NCBI GenBank assembly: GCA_023634235.1
Contig: JAMKCF010000011.1
Span: 6,615,218 to 6,679,217 of the forward strand
Source: Pisaster brevispinus
Lineage: Eukaryota; Echinodermata; Asteroidea; Forcipulatida; Asteriidae
Length of the DNA stretch: 64,000 nucleotides
Reading direction: 5' to 3'
The notes beneath the pieces were generated by a model, which was not told the DNA's origin, searched no databases, and saw only the letters and a program-made list of their open reading frames with translations. This document shows positions 31,418-44,200 of the stretch, piece by piece. The position numbers were made by a program, and so were the translations under genes. How positions within the stretch are numbered: the stretch's first letter is position 1; each line of letters starts with the position of its first letter.

Positions 31418-32249
31418 GAGGTGTAGAGGACTCCCCGGATCGCTCCCTTTTCATTTCCCTCGTTGCATTTCACGTCAGAGTAGGCCTTATGTGTTTAAGG
31501 AAATTATTCATTTCCCTCGATCAAAATGCAGACATTACTTGCGAGTAACAAGACATGAAATGGCTATGGCCAAAGTACCACAATGTGACTTGACATTTCC
31601 TTTGTGTATATATAACAGTTTTTGTTATGGTTAAGACGACGAAGCCTGCTATACAGATATGGGATCGTACCGATAAAGCTGCGTTTGTGTTTGAGAGTTG
31701 GAATGCGGGATAGTCTACTCACGAGGTAAACTCATGGGAACTTTGGGGCTAATTTTGCGGGAGTCAATTTCTGGGTGTGTCATTTTCCGTCTGAGTTTCC
31801 CAAGGAGGGGGCACTGTCAGCCTCGACGATTTCGATAAAGAGTTAACGAGAACTCAATGAAACTAAGAGAAAAATCATAAAGAGTTATAGAGAACTTTTT
31901 AGAAATAGTTTGCTAAGATCTTGAGCACATTTTGTGGCGTCTGTGACACACAGAAATATCGACCCCAGCAGAGTCTTTCTCGAAGATCTTTTCTCTTATA
32001 GCCTTCGTCAGGCCACTAACTTGTTTGTTTTGTTTGCATTTATACCATAGGTCCTTTTGGTTGATAAGCAGTTTGCAACAGATAACTGAGTATTTTTCCC
32101 ACAAAAACTTTGTTCACGAGAACCGCGTACAGCAACACCGGGATGTCAGAACGACCCGGTTTTTCCGTATGGATTAAAAGCACCACCAGCGGCAGGGCAC
32201 CGCTAGAGTAGAGGAGCTACCAACACTGGAAATAGGGAACGGTGTAGTA

Positions 32250-32562
32250 TTAAAGGCTGGGTGTACTTTTGGTAATTACTCCACAGTTAATGACCATAAA
32301 AAAACTTACTTGGTAAAGAGCACTGGAGAGCAGTTGATATAGTTATAACACATTGTTAGAAACGACACCCGAAGAAGTTTAGACACTAAGAGGTAACTTT
32401 TTACCCCAAGCCTTTCTCAGACATCTGAAAGCACACACTTCTATGCAACTTGGGTGTTTGTCTTTCATTATTTTCTTGCAACTTCGAAAGCCAAAATTTG
32501 CTCACAATATTGTACGCATATGTTGGGTTACACCAAGTGAGGAGTAATACTCAGTGGTTTAT
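32250..32562. mobile_element. Hairpin MITE, TTAAAGG..GGTAATTACT family
   Basis: Starts TTAAAGGCTGGGTGTACTTT and GGTAATTACTC; has ACATCTGAAAGCACACAC and TATGTTGGGTTACACCAAGT. The right terminus is eroded. Fragments of the same family lie near 47065 and 56330. Confidence 0.65.
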
Positions 32563-33627
32563 AGCCCATTGTAACCTCTGTAACGCCACATATTTACAAA
32601 AGAGTCAAAGAGCCTTGACATGCTGCAGGCTGGGTTTGTAACACAGCCCAAACGAAGAGCACATACAATCATATAATTTCACGATGATTGCACTCTGTCT
32701 GATTTTTATGATTTTTTTGTTTGCATGATGAAAGGGGCACTGGTGTCGAAAATTGTGCAGCTGTTATTTTTATAACATTTGAATGTATGTGAACTCATGA
32801 CACAAAAGTGTAAACATTCCCGTATGACCAATGTTGTATCTTGCCTGCCAGAAAGGCCCTGGAATGTACAGCGTAAATCATATTTTTGTAAACAAAGGTC
32901 TACCCATCCTTGTGCGTGGGTGTATGTGGTGTAAATGTGTACTTGCTCTGTTTGGCTATTAAACTATTCCATTTTTTGCGACAATCTGTCAGATTTGTGA
33001 CCTCTGCCCAACAGTCGTTGCACATGTCCAATCCAAAACTCCGACTCGTAGTCGCTTCAGTATAAAAAGAATTAGCAATACTTACAGGGCGTTTTTGTGC
33101 GAATGTTGGAGCATGGAGGTAGAATGAGGGAGTACAAGCGAGATCGTCACTGCCGAGGACGGTGCTTCCTTTCGGGCAGACTTGCTCTGACAATAACCGT
33201 GCTCTTGGTTACATGGTATTTGTGTTGGGAACTTCGTGGTATTCTGACAAGCGAAGCAGCTCTGCGTTATATAATCTCAACAATGGAGATAACGTCCAAA
33301 TAAATCAGGGCCCTGCGACAAAACCGAAAGGTATAGGCATTACGCTGCCAAATACAGCTGTCAAGTGCTGATGGGAACTGATTCGATACTGAATTCCATG
33401 TATTACAACAGTTGTGTGCAACCAACTGTGCCACACTCGAACACGTCGTCTGTTGGTTTGGTTCGTGGACAAGGTTCCTCCATGGACTATTATTGTTTGG
33501 TGTCTGCGTCTGCGCATGACGACCTGGGAGAATGGACACATTGGGGGTACCCTCTGCCCAATCGAGCATACACGTTTTGGGGCAATACCAAACTGTTTTG
33601 TACGGAAGCGTCAAAGGGATATCAATA

Positions 33628-33648
33628 GAGAGAGAGAGGGGGGGGGAG

Positions 33649-33704
<56 letters not shown>

Positions 33705-33778
33705 GGTGGAGAGAGAGAGGGAGAGAGAGGTGGAGAGAGAGAGAGAGAGAGGGGGGGGGAGAGAGAGAAGGGGGAAGC
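33628..33778. repeat. GA microsatellite
   Basis: About 150 bp of GAGA with GTGGA and G-run interruptions. It gives long Arg-Glu open frames in several registers that are not genes. Confidence 0.97.
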
Positions 33779-34406
33779 CACAATTACGACTTAGTATGAT
33801 TAGTAAAAGTTATGAATTACATATATATCATCATATAAATTAGTTTAATAATGACATATATGATATCTGGCTTGTACGTAGCCAGAAGTATGTCTTTCTT
33901 TTTCAAGTTTTTCAAAATGTCTCAAAACACTTCCGGAGTTTTGGGGGTGAACAGAAAACAAAAAAGAGAAGACAAAAAACAAAAGAGAGAATAATTTTGG
34001 AAGTTTTGCGAACAGTGCTATAAAGTGTGTTAACAGCACATGGGAAATTATTGTCATCAAAGAGTTTGTGTGTGGGTGTGCATGTTCTACGCAGAATCAA
34101 ATGAGGTTCAACGAAAACAAGTGCATGGTTAAAAACATTTAGGTTTCTTACAAAAAAACATGGAAATCAACACGAACAAAATAAGCTTACAGCCAAATAC
34201 AAACGGTTACGGCATTTTCAAATTTTATTTTGGGTGTATTGCACATTTTCTTCTTATATTATTGCTGATGCTGTACGTTGTTGTTTAGTATTTCAAGTAT
34301 AGTAAACCACAGGGGAAACTGACAGGGTAAAATTATTATAACAACTTTGGGTAGAACAAAGACAAATTGACAAGAGAACCGGATTATACAAAAGAAACCG
34401 TCATAA

Positions 34407-34725
34407 GTAGGGCTAGAATAGCTCAGCTGGTAGAGAACCGGTATGGCAGGAGATTCTGTCCCACGCAGATCTTGTCCCGCCTACCACAGACGGCGAACTG
34501 TGTACAAACTTCTTCTGATTAGCGCCCTCTTTTGAACCCTCCTCCTCAAGCCAACGTTAATTTCCCATGATATGGGGGACAGAATCTCCAGAGGACAGAT
34601 TTATTCCCTAGGACACCGTCACTTCAATCCGGAAATCGTAGGTTCAAGTCCCGTAAGCGCTCTATAGTCACTTTGTCTTTGTTTGACCCAATTTTTGCAA
34701 ATGTTTTTTAGTATTTCATAAGAAA
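34407..34725 (+). mobile_element. tRNA-derived SINE, family 1, split by a MITE
   Basis: A-box half AGCTCAGCTGGTAGAGAA before position 34439; B-box half GTAGGTTCAAGTCCCG after 34618; then the family tail TTTGTTTGACCCAATTTTTG. A tail fragment of another copy in the opposite orientation precedes it (34290-34375). Confidence 0.72.
34439..34618. mobile_element. MITE nested in the SINE, CGGTGT family
   Basis: CGGTATGGCAGGAGATTCTG to CCTAGGACACCG, 180 bp, with GGAGATTCTGTCCC and GGGACAGAATCTCC as inverted inner arms. It matches the copy at 27796. Confidence 0.75.
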
Positions 34726-34786
34726 ATTCAGAACTATGTTTGGCGTAAGCCGACCGACTAAAAATGCAGTTGGCCCTTCTAATTGT

Positions 34787-34792
34787 TTTATT
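34787..34792 (-). terminator. Candidate polyadenylation signal of the convertase gene
   Basis: AATAAA on the minus strand about 380 nt past the stop codon, the first such hexamer I noticed there. The SINE/MITE nest begins about 60 bp further on. Confidence 0.35.
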
Positions 34793-35171
34793 TTAAGGGG
34801 GAAGTGTAAATAATTTCTTTTAAAAACCCAATAATGAATAAATATTCGGTAATAATACACTATTAATCCATGGAAAATTGCAATTGAATGGTGGATCTAA
34901 TTAGACTTATGCTAGCTCTTTTCTCTTTCTTATATTTGCGATAACAACCAGCTTACCAGGTGGGTTTAGAAATAATTATTTTACATTATATATCTATATA
35001 TGTAAAATATATAAAAATACATTTTCAAAAATAAATTTGAAGTCCGATCTACCGACCCTAATTTTCCAGGCACAGTTACGCCAAACATTGTGTATAAGGG
35101 CTGTAAGTTGAAGTCGTGAATTATACGCGCGGAGTGTCTCTGTGTTATGGTGCAATGCTGCTCCGCCATCT

Positions 35172-35249
35172 CTATTGTGGCAGATCTTTAGTCCCGTGGA
35201 GCTCCAGCTTCCAGTGTAGTAGAGACCCACTATTCTCACCGCTCTGGCT
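35172..35249 (-). CDS. PCSK1-like: Convertase exon 13: last P-domain strand and stop
   Basis: 78 bp including [23 protein letters not shown] ends the P domain (NWKLILHGT in PC1); five residues (KDLPQ) precede the stop. No GT donor lies between HGT and the stop, so this is a true terminal exon rather than a missed splice. Acceptor TTTCATTCAG. Confidence 0.88.
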   Translation of the reverse strand, partial: SQSGENSGSLLHWKLELHGTKDLPQ

Positions 35250-38200
35250 CTGAATGAAACAGAGGAATTTTATTGTTAATTCAGCACATTCAAACATCAA
35301 TAATACTTTATATTTTGGCTTTTAAGTAGGATTTGAGACTTTGCATGGTGGGAGTACAATCAAGTTAGTGTTGCGGTGACACCATGTACATAAATCCCTT
35401 TTATGTGTAATGGTGGTTCTGAGTTCTCAAACAGCAACCGGCTGCTTTCAGAACAGTTGCGACTACTCATAAAAGAGAATTTAGTTATGTAAAATGTTGG
35501 TTCTCACTTCGCAGTGTATCCATGGCATTGCCCCTGTTTATCTACGAAGTTTAGTTCAGGAGTATACAGCAGTTAGAAATCTGTGATCTTCACATAAATC
35601 CCTTCTGACCCCCCCCCCCCTCCCCCCAGTTATCAAAACCAAGTCGTATGGTTCCCGCTCTTCCCAATATGCAGGGCTAGTTCAGTTATGGAACAGTCTC
35701 CCAGAGGTTGTTAAACAGGCTGAAACATCAGAACAATAATATTGAAAACCCGGTTGAAAACATATCTGTTTACTTTGTTGATTTTTCGCTTACAGCACAT
35801 AGGGACCTCACGGTAGTATGCGCTACATAAATGTTTTTTTTATTATTTTTTATTTTAACATTGTGTCACCGCAAACCTCATTGGATTTTTAGTTTTATCT
35901 GAATAGATTCACTATAATAGCATTGTTCCGAAGAAGATATCATCCACTCAAATGATATAACTTTCAAGAATAAGGTTTAACGGGGAATAGTTTGAAACAA
36001 ACCTGTGAAAAAAGTAAGATTTTCATTATCTCCTCCCCAACCGATTTTGTCTTTCACAAACAGCAATAATAAACACAGAGGGTCACCACTAGAGGGCGCT
36101 ATTGACATTGACGGTGGGTGATTAGGAGTCGGTGGTATTAGAATGGTGCTATATAATATATTGCGTCTTGTAATTTTCGTTTCAAAGGATTGATCGAACA
36201 CAATCCAATATTCGCTGATAAAAAATATACATTTTACAGTCATTTAACGGGTCATTATAAACATTATCAATTTCAGTACGGGTAAATTAATTATCTTCCT
36301 CTAGTTCTCAACAAACAAACCAAACCTGTGAAACGTCATTCAAACTAAGTAGGTCTCAAGAAAATGTTTGGTCAAGACATGTACACGTTCACATTGGAGT
36401 TATTTCCATTGTGACAATCGGATTAAGCAGCAGCGATTTGGAGGGTTTCGAAAGCTATTTCCACAACGTTGAAAGTATTACGTACGGAGCTGTTTCTCTG
36501 GAGGATTGGTAAGAGTGTGAACTTTAAGATCAGTAAGGTCCTCATTTTGGTTATCGATAATTTGTCGAGCCAGTTCTTCCTCTTAACATCCCCCTTTTCC
36601 GTCACCTAAAATGCCTTTCCTCCGTGATTATTTATTACAACACCCGTACAAGGATTCTGCCTTTTGATTGGTTTAGAGCGCGTCACATGAAAGCGATGCG
36701 CTGTAGGCGCAGCAAAAAATGTACTACATCCGTGGCAACCAAACACTATACCCATAGCAACCAGCAGCTTCTTGGTACCTAGACGTTTTAGCACAATGTA
36801 CGAGGTGTTATAAAACAAATATTCATTGTTTACGGTAATCCATGCACTCGAAACAGTCGAAATTTGTATCTACTGGTACTAGACACCGCTACAAAACTGC
36901 AATAGTAAGTTGGACTCTCACAATAGACCTTATACATTGACGTCATCAAGCTGCCATCTTAGAGGTAAACCGATGAACGCACAGGTTTGTACGCGCCGTG
37001 CACAGGATTAGCCAACGAACAGTCTCTTTTTGATCTCCAGGCGTTGCACCTGCGAGTGTACCAGTCAGTATTCAGTCACTTCCAATCATTCACACCATGC
37101 AGAGCTCCAAACGCCACTTATATTTGGTGCGGTTCGTGTTAAACCCTAATTAATCTATTTTGACTTACCGAGTCGAAGATTTGTAGTCGCCAATTCCCGT
37201 CGCCATATGACGGGTCCTCTCCCCAAAGCTGCACAGACATCAACGGGAAATTAGTCATCGCGTCTGAGGAAGAATCGCCAGAACGTTCCGAAAGGAGTAT
37301 GGTCTCCGTTCCTTTACGTAAAAAACAACAACATCAACCAAATTATTAGGCTTTTAATCAAGTTTAATTACATCATTAATATGATATGTTTTAATTCACG
37401 ATGAATAGGTTCATTTGTAAGTGCATTTTTCTTCTTCAAATTTACATCTTCAAATTATTATTGCAGTCCAAAAATTGCTATCGAAAAAGGGTTTTAAAGC
37501 AACACATTTTTCATTTACCGTTTTCTCCTCAAATTGTTGAAAACATGCTCCAAATTTTACAATGTTATAAATATAATTTGCAAGGCAGAAAACTTCATTA
37601 TAGATGAATTCCATTTGTTTTATAACAATGTTCCGCCCCAACTTGACAATCGTCCCAACTATAGTTGCTTATAACAGTAGGCCTGCTGTATTTCTTTGAG
37701 CTTTTCGAGTATCAGGCTATATTTGCGAAACGCGGGGCTTCGGGCTCCCATGCAAAGACCCTGACTGGCTGTTTGAAGCTCCATATAATTAGCACACGTT
37801 TTCAAAAATAACTGGCGGGGTCTAAACTTGAACCTAAGCCAGCAAGCCGCGGTTTCGTTAAGAGCGGTAATGATCAAAAAGAGGATCACGGTTATGACCT
37901 CTGACCTTGACTTACCAGATGGTGACGTCAGGTGTATATTTAGAGCGCCTCGTTTGCTGTATTCGGTGGTAACATACAGTACAACATGCTCTAGATACTT
38001 GACTTCATCGCTGGTCCCCTTGCATGCATTAGATGGTATGTCCAATTTGAGGTCTTGGTCCTTGTTTATGACCCTGCGATGAACGTGATGTATAAATAAA
38101 CTGGATTAGACTGTTACATTTTTGATTAAGGGGTGTTTGCAGCAGCGTAAAATCGTCAACACTTTGTAATTTTAAAGAACATAGCGTGCAAGATGACCTC

Positions 38201-41200
38201 GTTTTCGAAACGAAAAATGTACAAGATTATTTACAGTAATTTAATGGTCAATGAAAATTACCGTGGGGTTGAACACAACAACCTTTATAGTGAAAAGCAG
38301 TTTGCAGATAAGGATCAATTTTATTTATAAAGTTCACTGTAAAAGTTATTTTGTCAATAAGATTAATAATCGCGTTCGCTATGAAAAAAAAATCCAACTG
38401 TGGAAAATGTTATCAAAAGTTTTGTTAATAATAACAATAACCTTGCACTAAATCCCTCATCGGCCTCCACAGTGCAGATACTCTTCTCGGGATAATTAAC
38501 CCAAGTCTCGGGGTTGGCGAGACTAACCATAGCCTCTGCATCCAGCAGTCCAAACCCAAAATAGTCGCTGAAGGTATGACCGGCTGCGTTGTGGCGCCAG
38601 AGGGCGAGAGGCTCAGTTCGCAGACGATCGGTATTTGATGTCTGCACGATGATATGTTGAACGTCCCGCCAGGTCAGGTCTGGACTTTAAAGCGAAACCG
38701 AAATTTATGAGATTGTTTAAAACAAATTAGTTAAATACTTTAAATATAAATGTAAACAGAACACTTATTACAAAATAAACTTCCATTTTACTATTTGACA
38801 ATAAACACTAAAGTTGCGTGGCCCAATTTTTTGCCGAATGAAAAATGACTTTTTTATGTTTATGTCGGGATCCCGATAACATTTTAATTTTAGTTCAAAA
38901 TATCAAGTAGCAAATCACAAGGGAATCTGTGTGGGTAAAATTTAAGTAGTTTGGGGTTAAAAAAAATTGACTGTAGCGGGAGTTGAACCAACGACCTCCG
39001 GATTAACGTGCCGGCGCTTTTTTTTTGTTTGATTTTTAGTTAACATAAACTGCCATTAATCGGTGGCGGATTTTTTCGTGCAATAGCTTTTTTTTTAATG
39101 AAAGCTTACAACTTTCTCGAATCTATAAAGGTAGCTGTTTATATCAGCCAACAACAACAAAACAGACCAGTGATCTTTAAAGGTGGATATTTCGTGACTA
39201 ATTCTGACATGTGGACCTCTTAACATTGCTTTTTTATGTTGTATTATATCTAAAACTATATTTCAAATATTCTAGAGACTTTCTTTTGAACGAATTGATT
39301 TGATCATCAAAGGTGTGACCGTCCTTACTTGGCTTGCAGCAATAGGGCGAGCACCCCTGCTGTCATCGGCGCAGCAGCCGATGTACCGCCATGCGCAGTT
39401 GTACACGAATCGTTTACGTCAGAGCTGATGACCGAGTGTTCTGAACTGCCGGATCCGCTGCTGTATGTAGTTGTCAAGATAGACGAGCACTTCTCACCGT
39501 AACTTTAAAATAGTGGAATCAACAAAAATCCACTCAATACATTTGTCGATGTTGAGTTACCATGGTTGATCCACTAATCGTATTTAATAGTGAAAAAATT
39601 GTGTAATCTACAACTTAACGATCACTCGTGATAATGTCATGATAGGAGGGATCGATGGTTGTGTTGATCCACCATTGTAAGTGACACTACGTTGATAAAA
39701 TGTGTTTGCATTGAAGATTAGTGGAATCAACATTAAATGGATATTGAAAGTGAGTAACGGTTGATGACTGAGTGAACGTATTTTGAAGAGGTGCGTGCTG
39801 GTTGTTTCATTGTGGAGCCAACTACACTAAGTGAGTTATTTTTGTTGTTGATCCACTATTTAATGTGGATGTAAGAAATGATGAAAAACAAGATCGTCTG
39901 AGAAAATGTCTGATCACATTATTAATCCACTACTGATCCACTATTAGTTGTGGAATTGAAGGTGCTGTATACTTGCTTGGAATTAACATGCATGAACTAT
40001 ACCAGTCAGATGACAGCCATCGGTGGATTGGCTGCTTGTGACAGACGGGCAGTGAGCGAAACTTTTGCATAACGTCACTAAATTCACTGCATCACATGTT
40101 GAAGTTAACGGTATTTCTCTGAATATACGTTACGCCAACTATGACGTATGCCTTTTAATGTTGAATTTCGTTACGTTATGTCATTCGTTTAATCACCAAA
40201 CTCGTGCGACCTACACCACAACAAACCCTCTTTTTTTACTTCCGGTACTTGATTTTTTATTTTTTTTTAATCACTACGTCATGAATGCAGCTACCACATT
40301 TACTACGTCATGTATCCCGCCACCAAACGCTAAAACCAAGTGACCCACCACCAAAAGCAAACTCGCTACGTTAAGAAATCGTAACACCGCCAAAACTTGC
40401 TACGTAAAAATGTTTACGTCCCACAACCAAACTCACTACGTCTTGTGTCCTGTTTCAGACGCGCTCGCCGTTGCGATGGTGTAAATACTGGACGAATATC
40501 CGTCACAGTTGCAGTTGTCTGTATTACCGCCATTACCGGAAGCCCATGAGTAGAGGACGCCCTTACCATGCCTACCCTGGTGTGCGGCATCAAATACACG
40601 TTTTCAAATTTACGAATGAACTTTTAAAATAGTAAGCAATATTTTAAATATTTTAAATCTTCAATTTGCCCCTATTGTCTCAGCCGCACAATGAAAACAA
40701 GGTGAGGACAATGCAGCATTACGATAGATGATGTACGCTGAAAGCATCATAAGTTCCCACATCTTACGGTAAAATTGCAGCACCTCATTATCTGGTTCTC
40801 TCAGAATCCACACTGACCCAATCACACCTTTAATGTTTACCGATTAACAGTCCCTTACATCAAGAATATCATTATTTACCTCATTAACGCCTTGCTCTAG
40901 AGCTGCTTGTGCGAGAGGACCCGGGACATCCATTGTCCTCCCGTTATCGCTCGGGCCCCAGCTGGCACTGTAGATGTCGACGTAGCCGACGTTATAAGAG
41001 AGTGCAGCGCCCTCTATGGCGTCAGTCACTTTCCCGTCTATGATCCGAATACCTAACATTCAGGAGAAAGCCCACCACAAACGATAACGAGAGACAAACA
41101 ATGTCTTAAATCTACCCAAATCAGAATATATTAGGATCGAGTGTAAGCCGGCTACACGTACGTGCACAATACAATTTCAAAGAACGTGTACTGTTTCGAA

Positions 41201-44200
41201 CTATTAAGCAATAGTTCTGGAGACGAGTTACGTTTCGAGTGTACGCCTGAAGCCGAACAAAAGAAACATGATGCTTTGGGTCGGATTTGAGAACACCAAC
41301 CATAGCGTACAACTCTGTCCCATACATGATATGACTTTAATTTGACTTCAAACGTTACAAGAGTCAAGTCCAGCGCCACATTTCACAGAGCTGCTTATTA
41401 AACAGAAAATATTGCACACAATTTTCTGCTTACCAGAATTGTTTTAGCAGGATACCAGTCACAGATGATACACGCGGATAACCTTAGTCTGGTAAGCATA
41501 ACTTTGTTGTGCTTAGATACTGTTTGTGCTTGAGTAGCTCTACGAGAATGGGCCCAGAGCACAGGTATCTGTGTGGTAGCAAAGGGTTTGCTCAAGTATT
41601 TTTACGTCGTAAACATAACTCGTGTTAAAGCCAATGTCAAAACCAAACCAGTTCAGGAAAGCTAGATTTATCTTTGCATGCTCTACACGTTTACTCCTTG
41701 CTCAAAACCAACTGCATTTTAACCGTATCAAAGTGTCTACCTCGGGGTGATATAACTTAATACTTTACCTCCAATCTTGGCATCGAACGCAATTCCAACG
41801 CCGCACTTATCGTTGTTGGCTTCCATCGAGACTTCACCTGCACACCTCGTTCCATGCCTGCAAGGATGGAACAACAAGTCTAAAAGGTAACGGTAGCGTC
41901 GACCTCGTTTGTGAAATGAATGCTAGGTTAAAGGTACATCTGGCAATATCCGGTCTGGCTGGTATCTGGCGTTAATCACGAGCCTCGAAGTGTGACGTAA
42001 GATGTTCGGGCCATGGTTGGTTGACCAAGCATCAGCAGCTGGAAATTTCAAGACGCTAGATGGCGGTATAGATGACGAGTATAATTCCCACTAATAACTA
42101 TATGTATTACACATATTTGATAGAGAGAGTCGTCTCTGGTTAATCTGTCGACTGGAGACTAATTTTGTCTGGTACCCAATGCGTGTTTTTGGTTTTCCTT
42201 AGCATGGGTACCTGGGTTAATATCGATCGACAGTCGACAAACGGTCCGTTCGCGAACTTGGCCCAATTGGTTGGTAGAATGGGACATGACGGTGCCGTGG
42301 AGACAGTTTGCTCTCTATCTATACTCTATCGCCCCAATTTTCCATTGACCAATCACAGCCGCGAAATCTGCGATCGCCATTTGGCGATGCGCGAGTAGCT
42401 TCGTTTTGGATTTCAATGACGCCGTCATGCAATACCTACCCGTTGTTCTTTAAAGAGTATGCGGGGGGCGTCGGGTCTTGCCGATTCTCCTTGAAGTTCC
42501 AGCTAGCCTGAGGGTCGTAGTTCCTGGCTAAATCCGTATGATCTGTCTCCAACCCTGTGAAACCGACAATATGACTCAATTAGCGTGGTCACTATTCATT
42601 TCTTATTTTCTAAAGTCACCTCTCTGCTTTAAAACTGAAACGTACCAGGAGGCGGCTGCAAAACAAAACAACAACCACCGTATAGTGTAGACCATGTAAC
42701 CTTTGTTTACAAAAGGACTGACCTTGTATATTCCAGGGCCTTTTTGGTAGGCAAGACACCACCCTAGCCATTTATGGAAGTTTGACATTTTGTGTCATAT
42801 TTGCCAGATGAAGTCAGATGAAGTGTAAAAACAAATGTACAATTAGAATTGTTAGATATCTCATTGTTTGTTTGCGTGTGGGGACACACGGAAGGGCATT
42901 TGTGGGGTCCTGACAACAATGGAACAATGGACCCCACAAGGTAATTTCAATAGGAACAATATTGGGCCCCACAAGGGAATTCTTTAGAAAAGGGAATAAT
43001 AGAACAACAATAGCAGTACCCCACAAACTGGATCCGTACGGCTGTGTGTGTGTGTGTGTGTGGGGGGGGGGGGGGGACATGTCTACGCATTCAAACCGAG
43101 GACTTTAACAATAGGGGTCCGGGAAAATGACATATCGGGGACGGTCCTCGGTTTGTTTCGTGTACGACACCAATGGGAACGTCGCAAACAAAAACTAAGT
43201 CCAAATCATGGGATGTCCTCGGTTTACACCATTTACAAACATGTGTGTGTGGGTGTGTGAGCAATACATAAGTTAGTGACGACCTGAGAACAAAAGAGGT
43301 CCACACAATGTAGGGAATTGAAACACTATGTGGACTTACACACGTCCACACTTTTAATTGTGTGTGTGTGTGTTGAAGATTCTGTTTTTTCTTAAGTACA
43401 CAGAACGAAGGTTTGTCAACATAGGGTATGCAACACATACCTGAATGTGTGCGTGGGTTTGTGGATTGTTTTTTTTTTTATATAAAACAATTATAATCAA
43501 TAATCAATAATCAGCAGTAAACAAAAAGTACGCAAGTAATTTAATAAGGTGTGATGAAGGAGTCTGAACTCTGGAAAAAACTTCAACAAAGAAATTAAAG
43601 CACGGGTGGTATGTTTGCCAACTCCAAAGTGATAAATTTGAATATTTTCATTAGCATAATGTGCCCAATTGTTGCCCAAATAATTGAAAGCGCTGAATGT
43701 CAAATCGAAAAAAGAGCAATGCGAAATTGTTTCAATGCAATTAAACATTGCCTTTTAAAAGAAGCCACAGCTGCAGCACGGGGGAACCAATAAAGGAAGT
43801 TTACTGTCAAAATAATATCATGTCAATATTTTACATTATAAAAAAACATTTGTTTGTGTTTGCTATTCCGGCAGAAAGCTTTCGTTATCATTATCAGAGT
43901 CAAGGTAAACAGAGGGCTGCTTTATAGGTTCCTAACTGTGTGCTGTACCATGACCTGAATAAATGAATCAATAAATGTGTGTCTTTAATAAACAACTAAA
44001 TGTAAATGATTTCCATGAGACGCTGTTTAAAGGACACGGAATGTTTACGACAAGAACACACATCCCCCTTCCTAGTTTGTGACAAAGGCCTTAATAGAAT
44101 CCATCATTTCACTGTCTTCAGAAGCGATTGCTATCCTGTCACTGAATATTTACACAATCAACAGGGTATTCATCAATGAAGCTTACACCAATAAACCCCT

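Larger units (their letters stand above)
26583..34786. other. Intergenic region
   Basis: No coding exon found. Named repeats: hairpin MITE 26931, MITE 27796, GACCCCACAAG repeat about 30200, SINE 31199, MITE 32250, GA tract 33628, SINE/MITE nest 34407, and scattered TTTG/TAAA tracts (29620, 31090). The stretches 27100-27790, 28000-29600 and 32570-33620 show nothing I recognise. Confidence 0.6.

Noticed and set aside
33414..33843. Arg-Glu repeat proteins
   Set aside because: Translation of the GA microsatellite in all registers.
42165..42511. Plus-strand frames of 67-77 codons
   Set aside because: Antisense to convertase exon 5 and its intron; no coding signature.
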